A stretch of 64,000 nt of DNA, taken from the NCBI RefSeq assembly GCF_036346295.1, contig NZ_CP107819.1:7254001-7318000 (forward strand), read 5' to 3'. The notes below the pieces were generated by a model. That model did no database searches. It saw only the letters and a list, made by a program, of their open reading frames with translations, and was not told the origin of the DNA. A program made the position numbers and the translations under genes. Positions 1 through 11,600 of this stretch are shown in pieces (the first letter of the stretch is position 1; the number at the start of each line of letters is the position of its first letter). Origin of the DNA: Streptomyces sp. NBC_00536. Its GTDB lineage: Bacteria; Actinomycetota; Actinomycetes; Streptomycetales; Streptomycetaceae.

Positions 1-1
1 C

Positions 2-259
2 CTGCTGGGCCTGGCGGCCGTGGGCGTCCACGACAACCTCTTCGACCTGGGCCTGCACTCGCTGCTGGCCGCCCGCTTCGCCGCCCGGGTGCGCGAGACC
101 TGCCGGGTCGAGGTGCCCCTGCGGGTGTTCTACGAGGCCCCCACCGTGGCCGAGCTGGCCCTGCGGGTGGTGCAGCTCCAGGCCGAGGAGACCGACCCGG
201 ACGAACTGGTGCGCCTCCTCGCCGAACTGGAAGCCGAGGCAGGCCTCGCCACCGCCTGA
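2..259 (+). CDS. NRPS C-terminal fragment: last carrier (PCP) domain, 5' truncated
   Basis: The frame is open from the window edge to a TGA at 257-259 and encodes only the end of a larger synthetase. It holds a phosphopantetheine attachment site, FDLGLHSLLAARF, whose serine would carry the growing chain. The usual LGGHS reads LGLHS here, so the second glycine is replaced by leucine. After the carrier comes a short acidic, helix-prone tail (EETDPDELVRLLAELEAE), of the kind that serves as a communication segment to the next NRPS subunit; that role is inferred. The next genes on the same strand make the unusual amino acid and the following NRPS, so this protein is probably the upstream subunit of the same assembly line. 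Its substrate cannot be read because the adenylation domain lies outside the window. Confidence 0.85.
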   Translation: MLGLAAVGVHDNLFDLGLHSLLAARFAARVRETCRVEVPLRVFYEAPTVAELALRVVQLQAEETDPDELVRLLAELEAEAGLATA

Positions 260-322
260 GCCCTGCCTGCCCGGTCTCCCCGCCCGGTCCTCCCGGACCG
301 CTTCACCTTCTTAAGGAACCCC

Positions 323-1432
323 ATGCCCATCGCCCCGGCCCTGCTGGAGGACTGGCTCCGCGAGCGGTACTTCACCACCACCTACGACATCAGCAGCAGC
401 GGCGTCGAGAACTACACCGTCGACCAGGTCCTCGCACTGGCCGGCACCAGCGCCGCCTCGCTCGGCGACGTCATGTTCCGCGACAGCCACTCCCTGGGCG
501 GCGAGCCGCTGCGCGCCGCGCTCGCCGAGAGGTACGGCACCGACCCCGGCTCGGTCATCGCCACCCAGGGCTCCAGCGAGGCGATCTACCTGGTCATGCA
601 CGCCCTGCTGAAGCCCGGCGACGAGGTCGTGGTGCAGGCCCCCGCCTACCACGCGCTGGTCGAGGTGGCCGCATCGCTGGGCTGCCGGATCGTGCCGTGG
701 TCGATGCGCAGCGAACACGGCGTGGTCACCAACGAGGACGAACTGCTCGCGCTGATCGGCCCGGACACCGCCATGGTGGTGGTCAACTTCCCGCACAACC
801 CGACCGGCGCCACCGTGACCGCGTACCAGCAGGACGCGATCATCGGCGCCTGCGCCCGTCACGGCACCTGGCTGGCCTGGGACAACGCCTTCCAGCACCT
901 CGTCTACGACCGCGAGCCGCTGCCCGACCCGACCGTCCGCTACCCCCGGGCGATCTCCTTCGGCACCCTCTCCAAGGCGTACGGGCTGCCCGGCCTGCGG
1001 GTCGGCTGGGCGCTGGCGGCGCCCGAGGTGCTGGCCGGCTGCGTGCGCCGCCGCGACTACACCAGCCTCGCGCTGTCCCCGCTCGTCGAAGCGGTGGCCA
1101 CGCACGCGGTGCGGCACGCCGACGAACTGCTGCGGCCCCGCCTCGCCCAGGCCACCGCCAACCGGGCCGTGCTGGCCGACTGGCTGGCCGCGCACCGCGA
1201 CCGGGTGAGCGCCGACCTCCCGGCGGGCGGGGTCACCGCCTTCCCCGAATTGACCACGGTGGCGGACGTGACCGCGTTCGCCGACCGGCTCGACCGCGAA
1301 CACGGCGTGCTGGTCGTACCGGGCGTCTGCTTCGGCTCCCCGCGGCACATCCGGCTCGGCTTCGGCGGCGCCGCCGACGAGCTGACCGCCGGGCTCGACC
1401 GGCTCGCCGCGCTGCTGCCCGAACCCCGCTGA
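323..1432 (+). CDS. vioD: PLP-dependent capreomycidine synthase (VioD family)
   Basis: This 369-residue fold-type I aminotransferase-like protein closely resembles VioD of viomycin biosynthesis, as I remember that sequence. Shared stretches include LEDWLRERYF near the N-terminus, DISSSGV at 22-28, NFPHNPTG at 155-162 and SFGTLSKAYGLPGLRVGW around 212-229. Lys218 should form the Schiff base with PLP, and Asp187 should contact the pyridine nitrogen. VioD-type enzymes cyclise 3-hydroxy-L-arginine to capreomycidine by elimination and intramolecular guanidine addition, rather than transaminating. The arginine-hydroxylase-like gene immediately downstream supplies the expected substrate. The start is an ATG preceded by AAGGAA. 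An enduracididine-type PLP enzyme is the main alternative, but the VioD-like N-terminus argues for capreomycidine chemistry. Confidence 0.85.
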   Translation: MPIAPALLEDWLRERYFTTTYDISSSGVENYTVDQVLALAGTSAASLGDVMFRDSHSLGGEPLRAALAERYGTDPGSVIATQGSSEAIYLVMHALLKPGDEVVVQAPAYHALVEVAASLGCRIVPWSMRSEHGVVTNEDELLALIGPDTAMVVVNFPHNPTGATVTAYQQDAIIGACARHGTWLAWDNAFQHLVYDREPLPDPTVRYPRAISFGTLSKAYGLPGLRVGWALAAPEVLAGCVRRRDYTSLALSPLVEAVATHAVRHADELLRPRLAQATANRAVLADWLAAHRDRVSADLPAGGVTAFPELTTVADVTAFADRLDREHGVLVVPGVCFGSPRHIRLGFGGAADELTAGLDRLAALLPEPR

Positions 1433-1518
1433 CCCGCTCCGCAGGCCCGTAGACCCGCTGACCTGCCGTCCCGCGGCCCCGCAGACCCGATGACCCGATG
1501 ACCGAGGTGATCCACCCC

Positions 1519-2550
1519 ATGCACGCCCTCACCCTTGACCCCGCCGACGCCGACACGATCGCCGTCCTCCTCGACGAACTGGCCGACCGCCACGACAGCG
1601 TCGAAGCCCAGGCCCTCCAGGACGAACTCACCCTCCAGTCCCACCGGTTGCCCCTCGCGCTGCGCCGCTTCCTGACCGACTTCCGGCTGCACGAACCGGC
1701 GGGAGCCTGCGTGGTCTCCGGCTACCGCGTCGACCAGGACCGCATCGGCGCCACCCCCGCGCACTGGCAGCAGCGCACCGGGGTCTCCCCGGCGCTGCGC
1801 GAGGAGATCTTCCTGCTGCTGTGCGGGGCGCTGCTCGGAGAGCCGGTCGCCTGGGCCACCCAGCAGGACGGCTACCTGGTGCACGACGTCCTGCCGGTCA
1901 AGGGCCACGAGGACGAGCAGATCGGAACCGGCAGCAACCAGACCATCTTCTGGCACGTCGAAGACGCCTTCCACCCCTACCGCGGTGACTACGTGGGCCT
2001 GCTCTGCCTGCGCAACCCGGACCGGGTGCCGACCACCTTCGTCGGCGTGCAGGACCTGGAGATCTCCGCCGCGGACCGGCGGGTGCTGGCCGAGCCCCGC
2101 TTCTACATGCTGCCCGACAACTCGCACCTCCAGATGCTCGACGCCGGTCCCGGCCGCCCCCTGGAGGGCGGGGCCCGGCTGCTGGACGCGGCGTACGAAC
2201 GGCTGAAGCGGATGCGCGACGACGCGGCGCCCGTACCGGTGCTGTTCGGCTCCGAGATCGACCCGTACCTGTGCCTGGACCCGTACTTCATGGACCTGGA
2301 CCGGCTGGACCCCGAGGCCCGCGCCGCCCTCCAGCGGCTCTCGGACGAGATCGACCGCCGCCTCGGCGGCGCCGCACTGGACACCGGCGAGATCGTCTTC
2401 GTCGACAACTACCGCGCGGTACACGGCCGCAGCTCCTTCGCGGCGCGCTTCGACGGCACCGACCGCTGGCTCAAGCGGGTCAACATCGCCCGCGACCTGC
2501 GCAAGTCCCGGGATGCCCGGGCCACCGCGGCCTCCCGCGTCCTGTTCTGA
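1519..2550 (+). CDS. vioC: Fe(II)/2-oxoglutarate L-arginine beta-hydroxylase (VioC family)
   Basis: This non-heme iron oxygenase of the clavaminate-synthase/TauD superfamily should hydroxylate free L-arginine at C3, giving the substrate for the preceding PLP enzyme. Iron ligands are visible as His146 and Glu148 in WHVEDAF and distal His302 in AVHGR; the HxE (not HxD) pair is typical of VioC. WATQQDG, LPVKG, DYVGLLCLRNPD and RWLKR also match VioC as I remember it. AsnO-type asparagine hydroxylases are related but lack the WATQQDG block. An in-frame ATG at 1498 has no ribosome site. The ATG at 1519 follows GAGGTGAT at good spacing and is preferred, giving 343 residues. The gene is about 85 bases downstream of the PLP gene and presumably cotranscribed. 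Confidence 0.8.
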   Translation: MHALTLDPADADTIAVLLDELADRHDSVEAQALQDELTLQSHRLPLALRRFLTDFRLHEPAGACVVSGYRVDQDRIGATPAHWQQRTGVSPALREEIFLLLCGALLGEPVAWATQQDGYLVHDVLPVKGHEDEQIGTGSNQTIFWHVEDAFHPYRGDYVGLLCLRNPDRVPTTFVGVQDLEISAADRRVLAEPRFYMLPDNSHLQMLDAGPGRPLEGGARLLDAAYERLKRMRDDAAPVPVLFGSEIDPYLCLDPYFMDLDRLDPEARAALQRLSDEIDRRLGGAALDTGEIVFVDNYRAVHGRSSFAARFDGTDRWLKRVNIARDLRKSRDARATAASRVLF

Positions 2551-2646
2551 CCGGGGACCCGTCGGCCCGTCCACCGCCGACCTTCGGCTTTGCCTTCCAC
2601 CACGGCCCCCGCAGGGGCCCGCCCGACCTTCTCCGGGGAGAGAACC

Positions 2647-5600
2647 GTGAGCACCACCCAGACCGCCACCGCCGGGGCCACCGCCGCCGACACCGCCCGC
2701 CGCATCGCCGAGCTGTCGCCCGACCAGCGGGCCCGGCTGGAGGCCCGGCTGCGCGAGCGCCTCGCCCGGCGTCCGGCCGCGCCCACCGGCGTGCCGCGCC
2801 GCACGGCGGGGGGCCCGGTGCCGCTGTCCTTCACCCAGGAGCAGATCTGGCTGGCCCAGCAGATCGCCCCGGAGTCGGCCGCGTACAACGTGCCGATGGC
2901 GGTGACCTGCTCCGGCCCGCTCGACGCCGAGCGCCTCGCCCGGGCGTTCCGCACGGTGATCACCCGGCACGAGGTGCTGCGCACCACCTTCGCCGCCGGA
3001 GCCGACGGGTCGCCGGTCCAACTGGTACACGACGAGGCGCTGTTCGCCCTGCCGGTGACCGACCTGCGGACGCTGACGGCGGACGAGGCCGAGGCGCGGG
3101 TACGGGCCCGGCTGGCCCAGGAGGCGAACGTCCCCTTCGACCTGGCGGCCGGACCGCTGCTGCGGGCCGCGCTGCTGCGCACCGGGGACCAGGAGCACGT
3201 CCTTTCCCTGACCATCCATCACATCGCCTCCGACGCCTGGTCGGTGAACGTCCTCCTCGCCGAGGCCGCCGCGGCCTACCGGCTGGCGGACGGCCCCGCC
3301 GGGGCGGCGCTGCCCCCGCTGCCGGTGCAGTACGGCGACTTCGCCGCCTGGCAGCGCGGCCGCCTCGAAGGCACCGCCCACCAGGAGAGCCTCGGCTACT
3401 GGCAGCAGCGGCTGTCCGGCCTGACCGACACCCCGCCGCCCGCCACCGCCACCGGGCGGCCGGAAGGCGCCCCGGCCGCCGGGACGCACACCCTGGAACT
3501 GCCCGCCCGGGTCGCCGCGGACTTGCGCGCACTGGCCGCACACCACCGCACCACCCTCTTCACGGTGTCCCTCGCGGCGCTCCAGGTGCTCCTGCACCGG
3601 TACGGCGGCGGCGCCGACCCGGTCATCGCCACCCCGGTCGGCGGACGCGGGCGCAGCGAACTGGAAGGCCTCATCGGCTGCTTCGTCAACACCCTGCTGC
3701 TGCGCGGCGACCTGTCCCCTCGCTCCGCTGGGGATGCCCCTGGTGGCGACCCGACCTTCGCGGAGCTGCTGGAGCGGGCCACCGCATCGACCCGGCGCGA
3801 CTTCCAGCACCAGGAAGTCCCCTTCGAGCAACTGGCCGCACAGCTGCGGGCCGGCTCGCCCGACGGACTGGCCCGCACCATGCTGGTCCTCGACCAGGCC
3901 GCCCCCGACACCGCCGGGGCCGCGGCCGACGCCGGTGAACTCGTCCTGCGCCCGCTCGACGGAGGCGGCCCGGCCGACGCCAAGCGGGACCTGACCTTCA
4001 CCGTGTCGGAGACCGGCGACACCCTGACGCTCACCCTCGTCCACCGCACCGACCGCTACGAGGAGCGCTCCGCCGAGCGGCTGCTCGCCCACTACGCCAC
4101 CCTGCTGCGCGAGGCCGCCACCGACCCGCACCGCCCCGTCGGCCGCCTGCCCCTGCTGACCTCCGGCGAGCGCACCCTGCTGCTGGACACCTGGAACGCG
4201 ACCGCCCTCGCCGTGCCCGCCGGGACCTTCCACGGCCGCTTCGCCGAGCAGGCCGCCCGCACCCCCGACGCCGTCGCCGTGACCGGCGCCGACGGCACCC
4301 ACCGCTACGCCGCACTGGACCGGCTGGCCAACCGGCTGGCCCACCACCTGCGCGCCCTCGGGGTCGACCGCGAGACCCCCGTCGGCATCTGCCTGGAACG
4401 CGGCTCCTGGACCGTGGTCGCGCTGCTCGCCGTCCTCAAGGCCGGCGGCTGCTACGTGCCGGTGGACCCGGCCCAGCCGCAGGAGCGGATGGCGATGATG
4501 CTCGCAGACACCGCCGCCCCCGTGGTCATCACCCGTACCGCCCTCGCCGACCGGCTGCCGGCCGGTGTCCGGGCCGTCACGGTGGAGGAACTCGCCCTCG
4601 ACGCACTGCCCGACACCGCCCCGGACGTCTCCGTGGACCCGGGCCAGGCGGCGTACGTCCTGTTCACCTCCGGCTCCACCGGGCGCCCCAAGGGCGTCGT
4701 GGTCGAGCACCGGCAGGTGCTCAACTACCACACCGCGGTGGTCTCCGCGCTCGGCCTGGAACCCGCCGGGTACGCGATGGTGCAGCCCTTCACCTTCGAC
4801 TCCTGCGTCACGGTCCTCTCCTCCGCCCTCCTGGGCGGCGGCACGCTGCACATGGTCGACGCCGACACCGCCGCGGACGGGCGGCTGCTCGCCGCCTACT
4901 TCGCCGAGCACGCGATCGACTACCTCAAGATCAGCCCCTCGCACCTCGCGGCCCTGGAAGGGCCCGGCGCCGTGCACCGGGTGCTGCCCCGCCGGGGCCT
5001 GATCCTCGGCGGCGAAGGCTCCACCAGCGCCTTCGTCCGCGACCTGCTGGGCCGCGCCGAGTGCGAGGTCCTCAACCACTACGGGCCGACCGAGACCACC
5101 GTCGGCGTGACCACCCACCGCCCGCGCGCGGCCGCACTCGCCGCCACCACGACCGTCCCGATCGGCCGCCCGCTGGGCAACGTCCGGGCGTACGTACTGG
5201 ACGGCCGCGGCGAGCCCGTCCCCGTCGGCGTGCCCGGCGAGCTGTTCATCGGCGGCGCCCAGGTCACCCGTGGCTACCTCGGCCGACCCGGCCTGACCGC
5301 CGAGAAGTTCGTGCCCGACCCGACCGGCGTACCCGGCGCCCGCATGTACCGCACCGGCGACCTCACCCGCCGCCTCCCGGACGGCGCCATCGAGTTCCTC
5401 GGCCGCCTCGACGACCAGGTGAAGATCCGCGGCTTCCGGATCGAACTGGGCGAGGTGGAAGCCGCCCTGGCCGCCCTGGCCGCCCTGGCACCGGTGGCGG
5501 CCGCCGCCGCCGTGGTCCGCGAGGACCGCCCCGGGGACCGGCAGCTCGTCGGCTACCTCGTCCCGCTGCCCGGTGCCACCCTCGAACCGGCGGACCTGCG

Positions 5601-8600
5601 ACGCGAGTTGGCGAGGTCACTCCCCGGCTACATGGTGCCGTCCGCGCTCGTGGTGCTCGACGCGCTGCCGCTCACCGCCCACAACAAGCTGGACCGGCGC
5701 GCCCTGCCCGCCCCGCCCCGCCAGGAGGCCGAAGCGGGGCGGGCCCCGCGCGACGACCGCGAAGCCGCCCTGTGCCGGATCTTCGCCGAGGTGCTGGGCG
5801 CCGAACGGGAGCCGGGCATCGACGAGAGCTTCTTCGACCTCGGCGGCCACTCGCTGCTGGCGATGCGGCTGGTCGCGGTGGTCCGGGCCGAGCTGGGTGC
5901 GGAGGTGGGCGTCCGTGACCTGTTCGAGGCGCCGACCGTGGCCGCGCTGGCCGAGCGGCTGAACGGAGCCCTGCCCGCCGGCACCGTGGCACCGCTGGTC
6001 CGCGCGGAGCGCCCGGACGTACTGCCGCTCTCCTTCGCCCAGCGCCGTCTCCGCTTCCTCAACGGCATGGAGGGCGAGGCCAGCGCCTACGCGATGCCGG
6101 TGGTGCTGCGGCTGACCGAGGCGGTGGACGCGATGGCGCTCCAGGCTGCGCTGGACGACGTGGTGGAGCGGCACGAGACGCTGCGTACGGTGTTCCCGGA
6201 GACCGGTGGTGAGCTGCGTCAGGTGATCGTGCCGGCGGCCGCGGGGCTGGTGCCGTTGAGTGTCGTCGTCGGGATCGATGAGGGCGGTGCGCGGGAGCGG
6301 ATCGCCGAGCTGTCGGCCCTGCCCTTCGACCTCGCGAGTGAACTTCCGTTGCGGGCCGCACTGTTCACTCTGGCTGCGGAGGAGCACCTGTTGGTGCTGG
6401 TGTTGCACCACATCGCGGGTGACGGCCTGTCGATGCGTCCGCTGACCGAGGATCTGACCGCGGCCTATGAGGCCCGGAGTGACGCCCGTACTCCTGACTG
6501 GGCGCCGTTGGCGGTGCAGTACGCGGACTTCGCGCTCTGGCAGCACGAGCACCTCGGTGACCCCGACACCCCGGGTACTCCGCTGAACCGGCAGCTCGCC
6601 CACTGGACCGCCGAACTGGACGGTCTGCCCGAGGAGATCGCGCTCCCGGCCGACCACTCCCGGCCCGCCCAGCCGACGCACCGGGCGCGCGTCCACACCA
6701 CGCACACGGATGCCGCCGTCCATGAGCAGCTGACCGCCCATGCCCGCGCGCATCAGGCCACCCTGTTCCACAGTGTGCACGCGGCCCTGGCGGTGCTGCT
6801 GACGCGCAACGGCGCCGGTACGGACGTACCCATCGGCACCCCGACCGCGGGCCGAGCCCACCGTGACCTCGACCAGCTCATCGGGTTCTTCGTCAACACC
6901 CTGGTCCTGCGCACGGACACCAGCGGAAACCCCACCCACACCGAGCTGCTCCGCCGCACCCGGGACGTCAACCTCACCGCCCTCTCCCACCAGGACGTCC
7001 CCTTCGAACGGCTCGTCGAGGCCCTCAACCCCACCCGCACCCCCCACCGCCACCCGCTCTTCCAGACCATCCTCACCCTCAACAGCGCACCGGCCGCCGT
7101 CGCCGAACACGGCACGCAGCACGTCGAGTTCGAGAGCGCGGCGAAGTTCGACCTCTCCGTCACCGTCACCGAGCAGCACACGGCGGAAGGCGCACCCGCC
7201 GGGCTCGGCGTCACCATCGAGTACGCCGCCGACCTCTTCGAGCCCGCCACCATCGCCCGGCTCGCCGACCAGTTCCAGCGGATCCTGCGCGCCGCCGCCG
7301 CACACCCCGACACCCCCCTGCACGCCATCGACCTGCTGGGGGAGTCCGGCCGGGCCGAGCTGGCCGCCCTCGCCACCGGCGCCGTCCGTCCGCTGCCCGC
7401 GGCCGCCCTGCCGGAACTGTTCGCCGCGCAGGTGGCCCGTACCCCCGACGCCACCGCCGTCGTCTGCGGCACCGGCACCCTCAGCTACGCCCAGCTCGAC
7501 ACCGCCGCCGGGCTCCTCGCCCGCCACCTGGTCGCCCTCGGGGCGGGCGCCGAGAGCCGGGTCGCGCTGCTCCAGGAGCGCTCGGCGGAGCTGGTGGTCA
7601 GCACGCTCGCCGTGGTGCGGGCCGGGAGCGCGTACGTACCGCTGTCCGAGAGCTGGCCCGACGAGCGGATGGCCCTCGTACTGGCCGACACCGGCGCGGA
7701 CGTGCTGCTGGTGGACGCGGCCACCCGTGACCTTCCCTTCGTCCGGGCGCGGGCCGCAGCGGGCGTGCGGGTGGTCGACGTATCGGCCCCACTGCCGGAC
7801 GCCCCCGACCGGCCCGTCCCGGCCGTCCAGCCGGACCAGCTGGCCTACGTGATGTACACCTCCGGCTCCACCGGCGCCCCCAAGGGCGTCGCCGTCACCC
7901 ACGCGGACGTGGCCGCGCTGGCCGCCGACGGCTGGTGGCGGCGGGACGGCCACCACGAGCGGGTGCTGTTCCACTCCCCGCAGGCCTTCGACGCGGCCAC
8001 CTACGAGCTGTGGGTGCCGCTGCTGAGCGGCGGCCAGGTCGTCGTCGCACCCGCCGGTGACCTCGACCCCGAGCGGATCGGGCGCCTCATCGCCACCTAC
8101 CGGATCACCGCCCTGTGGCTGACGGCCGGTCTGTTCCGGCTGCTCGCCGAGGACGCGCCGCAGAGCCTGACCGGCGTCCGCGAGGTCATGACCGGGGGAG
8201 ACGTGGTCCCGGCCGCCGCGGTACGCCGCGTGCTGGCCGCCCACCCGGGGCTGCGGGTGGTCGACGGCTACGGCCCCACCGAGACCACCGTCTTCGCCAC
8301 CCGGCACCCGATCACCGCCGGGGACGCGCTGGGCAGCACCGTGCCGATCGGCCGGCCGCTGGACAACATGCGCGTGCAGGTACTCGACCCCTCGCTCGGC
8401 CAGGTGCCGCCCGGCGTGGCGGGAGAGCTGTTCATCGCCGGTGCCGGACTGGCCCGCGGCTACCTCGGCCGACCGGGCGCGACCGCCGAGCGGTTCGTGC
8501 CGGATCCGTTCGGTGAGCCGGGTGGGCGGATGTACCGGACGGGTGATCTGGGTCGTTGGGTGTACGACGAGCGGGGTGAGGGGCGGCTGGAGTTCCTGGG

Positions 8601-11600
8601 CCGTACGGATGACCAGATCAAGTTGCGGGGTTTCCGGATCGAACCGGCGGAGATCGAGGCGTACTTCACGAGTCGGGTGGACATCGCGCAGGCCGCGGTG
8701 CTGCTGCGTGAGGACAATCCGGGTGATCAGCGTCTGGTCGCCTATCTCGTCCCGGCCGCTGGTGCGGTCCTGCCGGAGGTGGCCGAACTGCGTGCGGAGG
8801 CCGCGGCTCAGCTGCCCGCGTATCTCGTTCCCTCGGCTCTGGTCGTGCTGGAGACTTTGCCGTTGACGCCGAACGGGAAGCTGGACCGGCGGGCTCTGCC
8901 CGTCCCGGCCGCGGTGGCCGTGCCCGCCTCGCGGGCGGCCCGTACGCCGCGGGAAGAGGTCCTGTGCGGTCTCTTCGCGACCGCCCTCGCCGTCGAGCAC
9001 GTCGGGATCGACGACAACTTCTTCGACCTCGGCGGCCACTCCCTCCTCGCGATGCGGCTGGTCGCGGCCGTGCGGGCCGAGCTGGGCGCGGAGGTGGGCG
9101 TCCGCGACCTGTTCGAGGCGCCGACCGTGGCCGCGCTGGCCGAGCGGCTGGGCCGGGCCCTGCCCGCCACCGCGCTGGCGCCGCTGGTACGCACCGAGCC
9201 GCGCCCGGCGCGCGTCCCGCTGTCGTTCGCACAGGCCCGGCTGTGGTTCCTCAACCGGATGGAGGAGACCGAACGGGCCTCCTACAACATCCCGGTGGTG
9301 CTGCGGCTGACCGAGGCGGTGGACGCGGTGGCGCTCCAGGCCGCGCTGGACGACGTGGTCGGGCGGCACGAGACGCTGCGTACCGTGTTTCCCGAGACCG
9401 GTGGCGAGCCGTGCCAGGTGATCGTGCCGGCCGCTGCGGGGCTGGTGCCGTTGAGTGTCGTCGGGACGGATGAGGGCGGTGCGCGGGAGCGGATCGCCGA
9501 GCTGTCCGCTCTTCCCTTCGACCTCGCGAGTGAACTCCCTTTGCGCGCTGCGCTGTTCGCTCTGGCGCCGGAGGAGCACCTGTTGGTGCTGGTGTTGCAC
9601 CACATCGCGGGTGACGGTCTGTCGATGCGTCCGCTGACCGAGGATCTGACCGCGGCCTATGAGGCCCGGAGTGACGCCCGTACTCCTGACTGGGCGCCGT
9701 TGGCGGTGCAGTACGCGGACTTCGCGCTCTGGCAGCACGAGCACCTCGGTGACCCCGACACCCCGGGTACTCCGCTGAACCGGCAGCTCGCCCACTGGAC
9801 CGCCGAACTGGACGGTCTGCCCGAGGAGATCGCGCTCCCGGCCGACCACTCCCGGCCCGCTCAGCCGACGCACCGGGCGCGCGTCCACACGACGTACACC
9901 GATGCTTCCGTCCATGAGCAGCTGACCGCCCATGCCCGCGCGCATCAGGCCACTCTGTTCCACAGTGTGCACGCGGCGCTGGCGGTGCTGCTGACGCGCA
10001 ACGGTGCCGGTACGGACGTGCCCATCGGCACGCCGACCGCGGGGCGTGCGCACCGTGACCTCGACCAGCTCATCGGGTTCTTCGTCAACACCCTGGTCCT
10101 GCGCACGGACACCAGTGGAAACCCCACCCACACCGAGCTGCTCCGCCGCACCCGGGACGTCAACCTCACCGCCCTCTCCCACCAGGACGTCCCCTTCGAG
10201 CGGCTCGTCGAGGCCCTCAACCCCACCCGCACCCCCCACCGTCACCCCCTCTTCCAGACCATCCTCACCTTCAACAACGCCGTCGTGACCGGTGCCGATC
10301 CGGTCGACACCGGCACCGATGTGGCGTCGGAGAGCGCGGCGAAGTTCGACCTCTCCGTCACCGTCACCGAGCTGCACACCGGCGACGGCGCTCCCGCCGG
10401 GCTCGGCGTCACCATCGAGTACGCCGCCGACCTCTTCGAGCCCGCCACCATCGCCCGGCTCGCCGAGCAGTTCCAGCGGATCCTGTGCGGCGCCGCCGCA
10501 CACCCCGACACCCCACTCAACGAGATCGACCTGCTCGCCGAGCACGAGCGCAAGGCCCTGTTCGGCGACTGGAACGGCCCGTCGCGCGCTCTGCCCGGCC
10601 GGACCCTGCCCGAGCTGTTCGCCGCGCAGGTGGCCCGGACCCCCGACGCCACCGCCGTCGTCTGCGACACCGGCACCCTCAGCTACGCCCAGCTCGACAC
10701 CGCGGCCAACCGGCTGGCCCGCCATCTGGTGGCGCAGGGGGCGGGCCCCGAGCGGCTCGTCGCCCTGGCCGTGCCGCGCTCGGTGGAGACCCTGGTGGCC
10801 GTGCTGGCCGTGCTCAAGTCCGGGGCCGCGTACCTGCCCGTCGACCTCACCCACCCGGGCGAGCGGATCGCGTACACCCTGGCCGACGCCCGGCCGCTGT
10901 GCGTGGTCACCACGACCGGGGCGGCCTCCCGGCTGCCCGTCACCGACCACCCGCGCCTGCTGCTCGACGCACCGGACACGGCCGCCGCGCTCGCCGCCCT
11001 GCCCGACCACGACCTCACCGACGATGACCGGTCCGCGCCCCTGTCGCTGCGCAACCCGGCCTACGTGATCTACACCTCCGGTTCCACCGGCCGCCCGAAG
11101 GGCGTCGTGGTCGAGCACTACTCGCTGGACGCCTACCTGGCGTGGGCCCGCGAGGCCTACGGCAGTGTCGCGGGCCGGGCGCTGGTCCACTCGCCGGTCT
11201 CCTTCGACCTCACCGTGACCGGCCTCTTCGCACCGCTGACCAGCGGCGGCACCGTTCAGCTCATCGAGCTGGACGACCAGGCGCCCACGGCGGGCGAGTT
11301 CGACCGGCCGACCTTCGTGAAGGCCACGCCCAGCCACCTGGCCCTGCTCACCGCGCTGCCCGAGCGCTTCTCGCCCAGCGAGCAACTGGTCCTCGGCGGC
11401 GAGTCCTTGATGGGCGATGTGCTGGACGAGTGGCGGCGCAAGCACCCCGGCGCCACCGTGATCAACGAGTACGGTCCGACCGAGACCACGGTCGGCTGCA
11501 CCGAATTCCGCATCGAGCCCGGTGACACCGCGCCCTCCGGCGTGATCACCATCGGCCGCCCGATCTGGAACACCCGCATGTACGCGCTGGACGAGGCCCT

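Noticed and set aside
1519..2550. AsnO-type asparagine beta-hydroxylase
   Set aside because: An Asn module downstream made this tempting, but the WATQQDG and LPVKG blocks and the adjacent VioD-like gene match the arginine hydroxylase VioC better.
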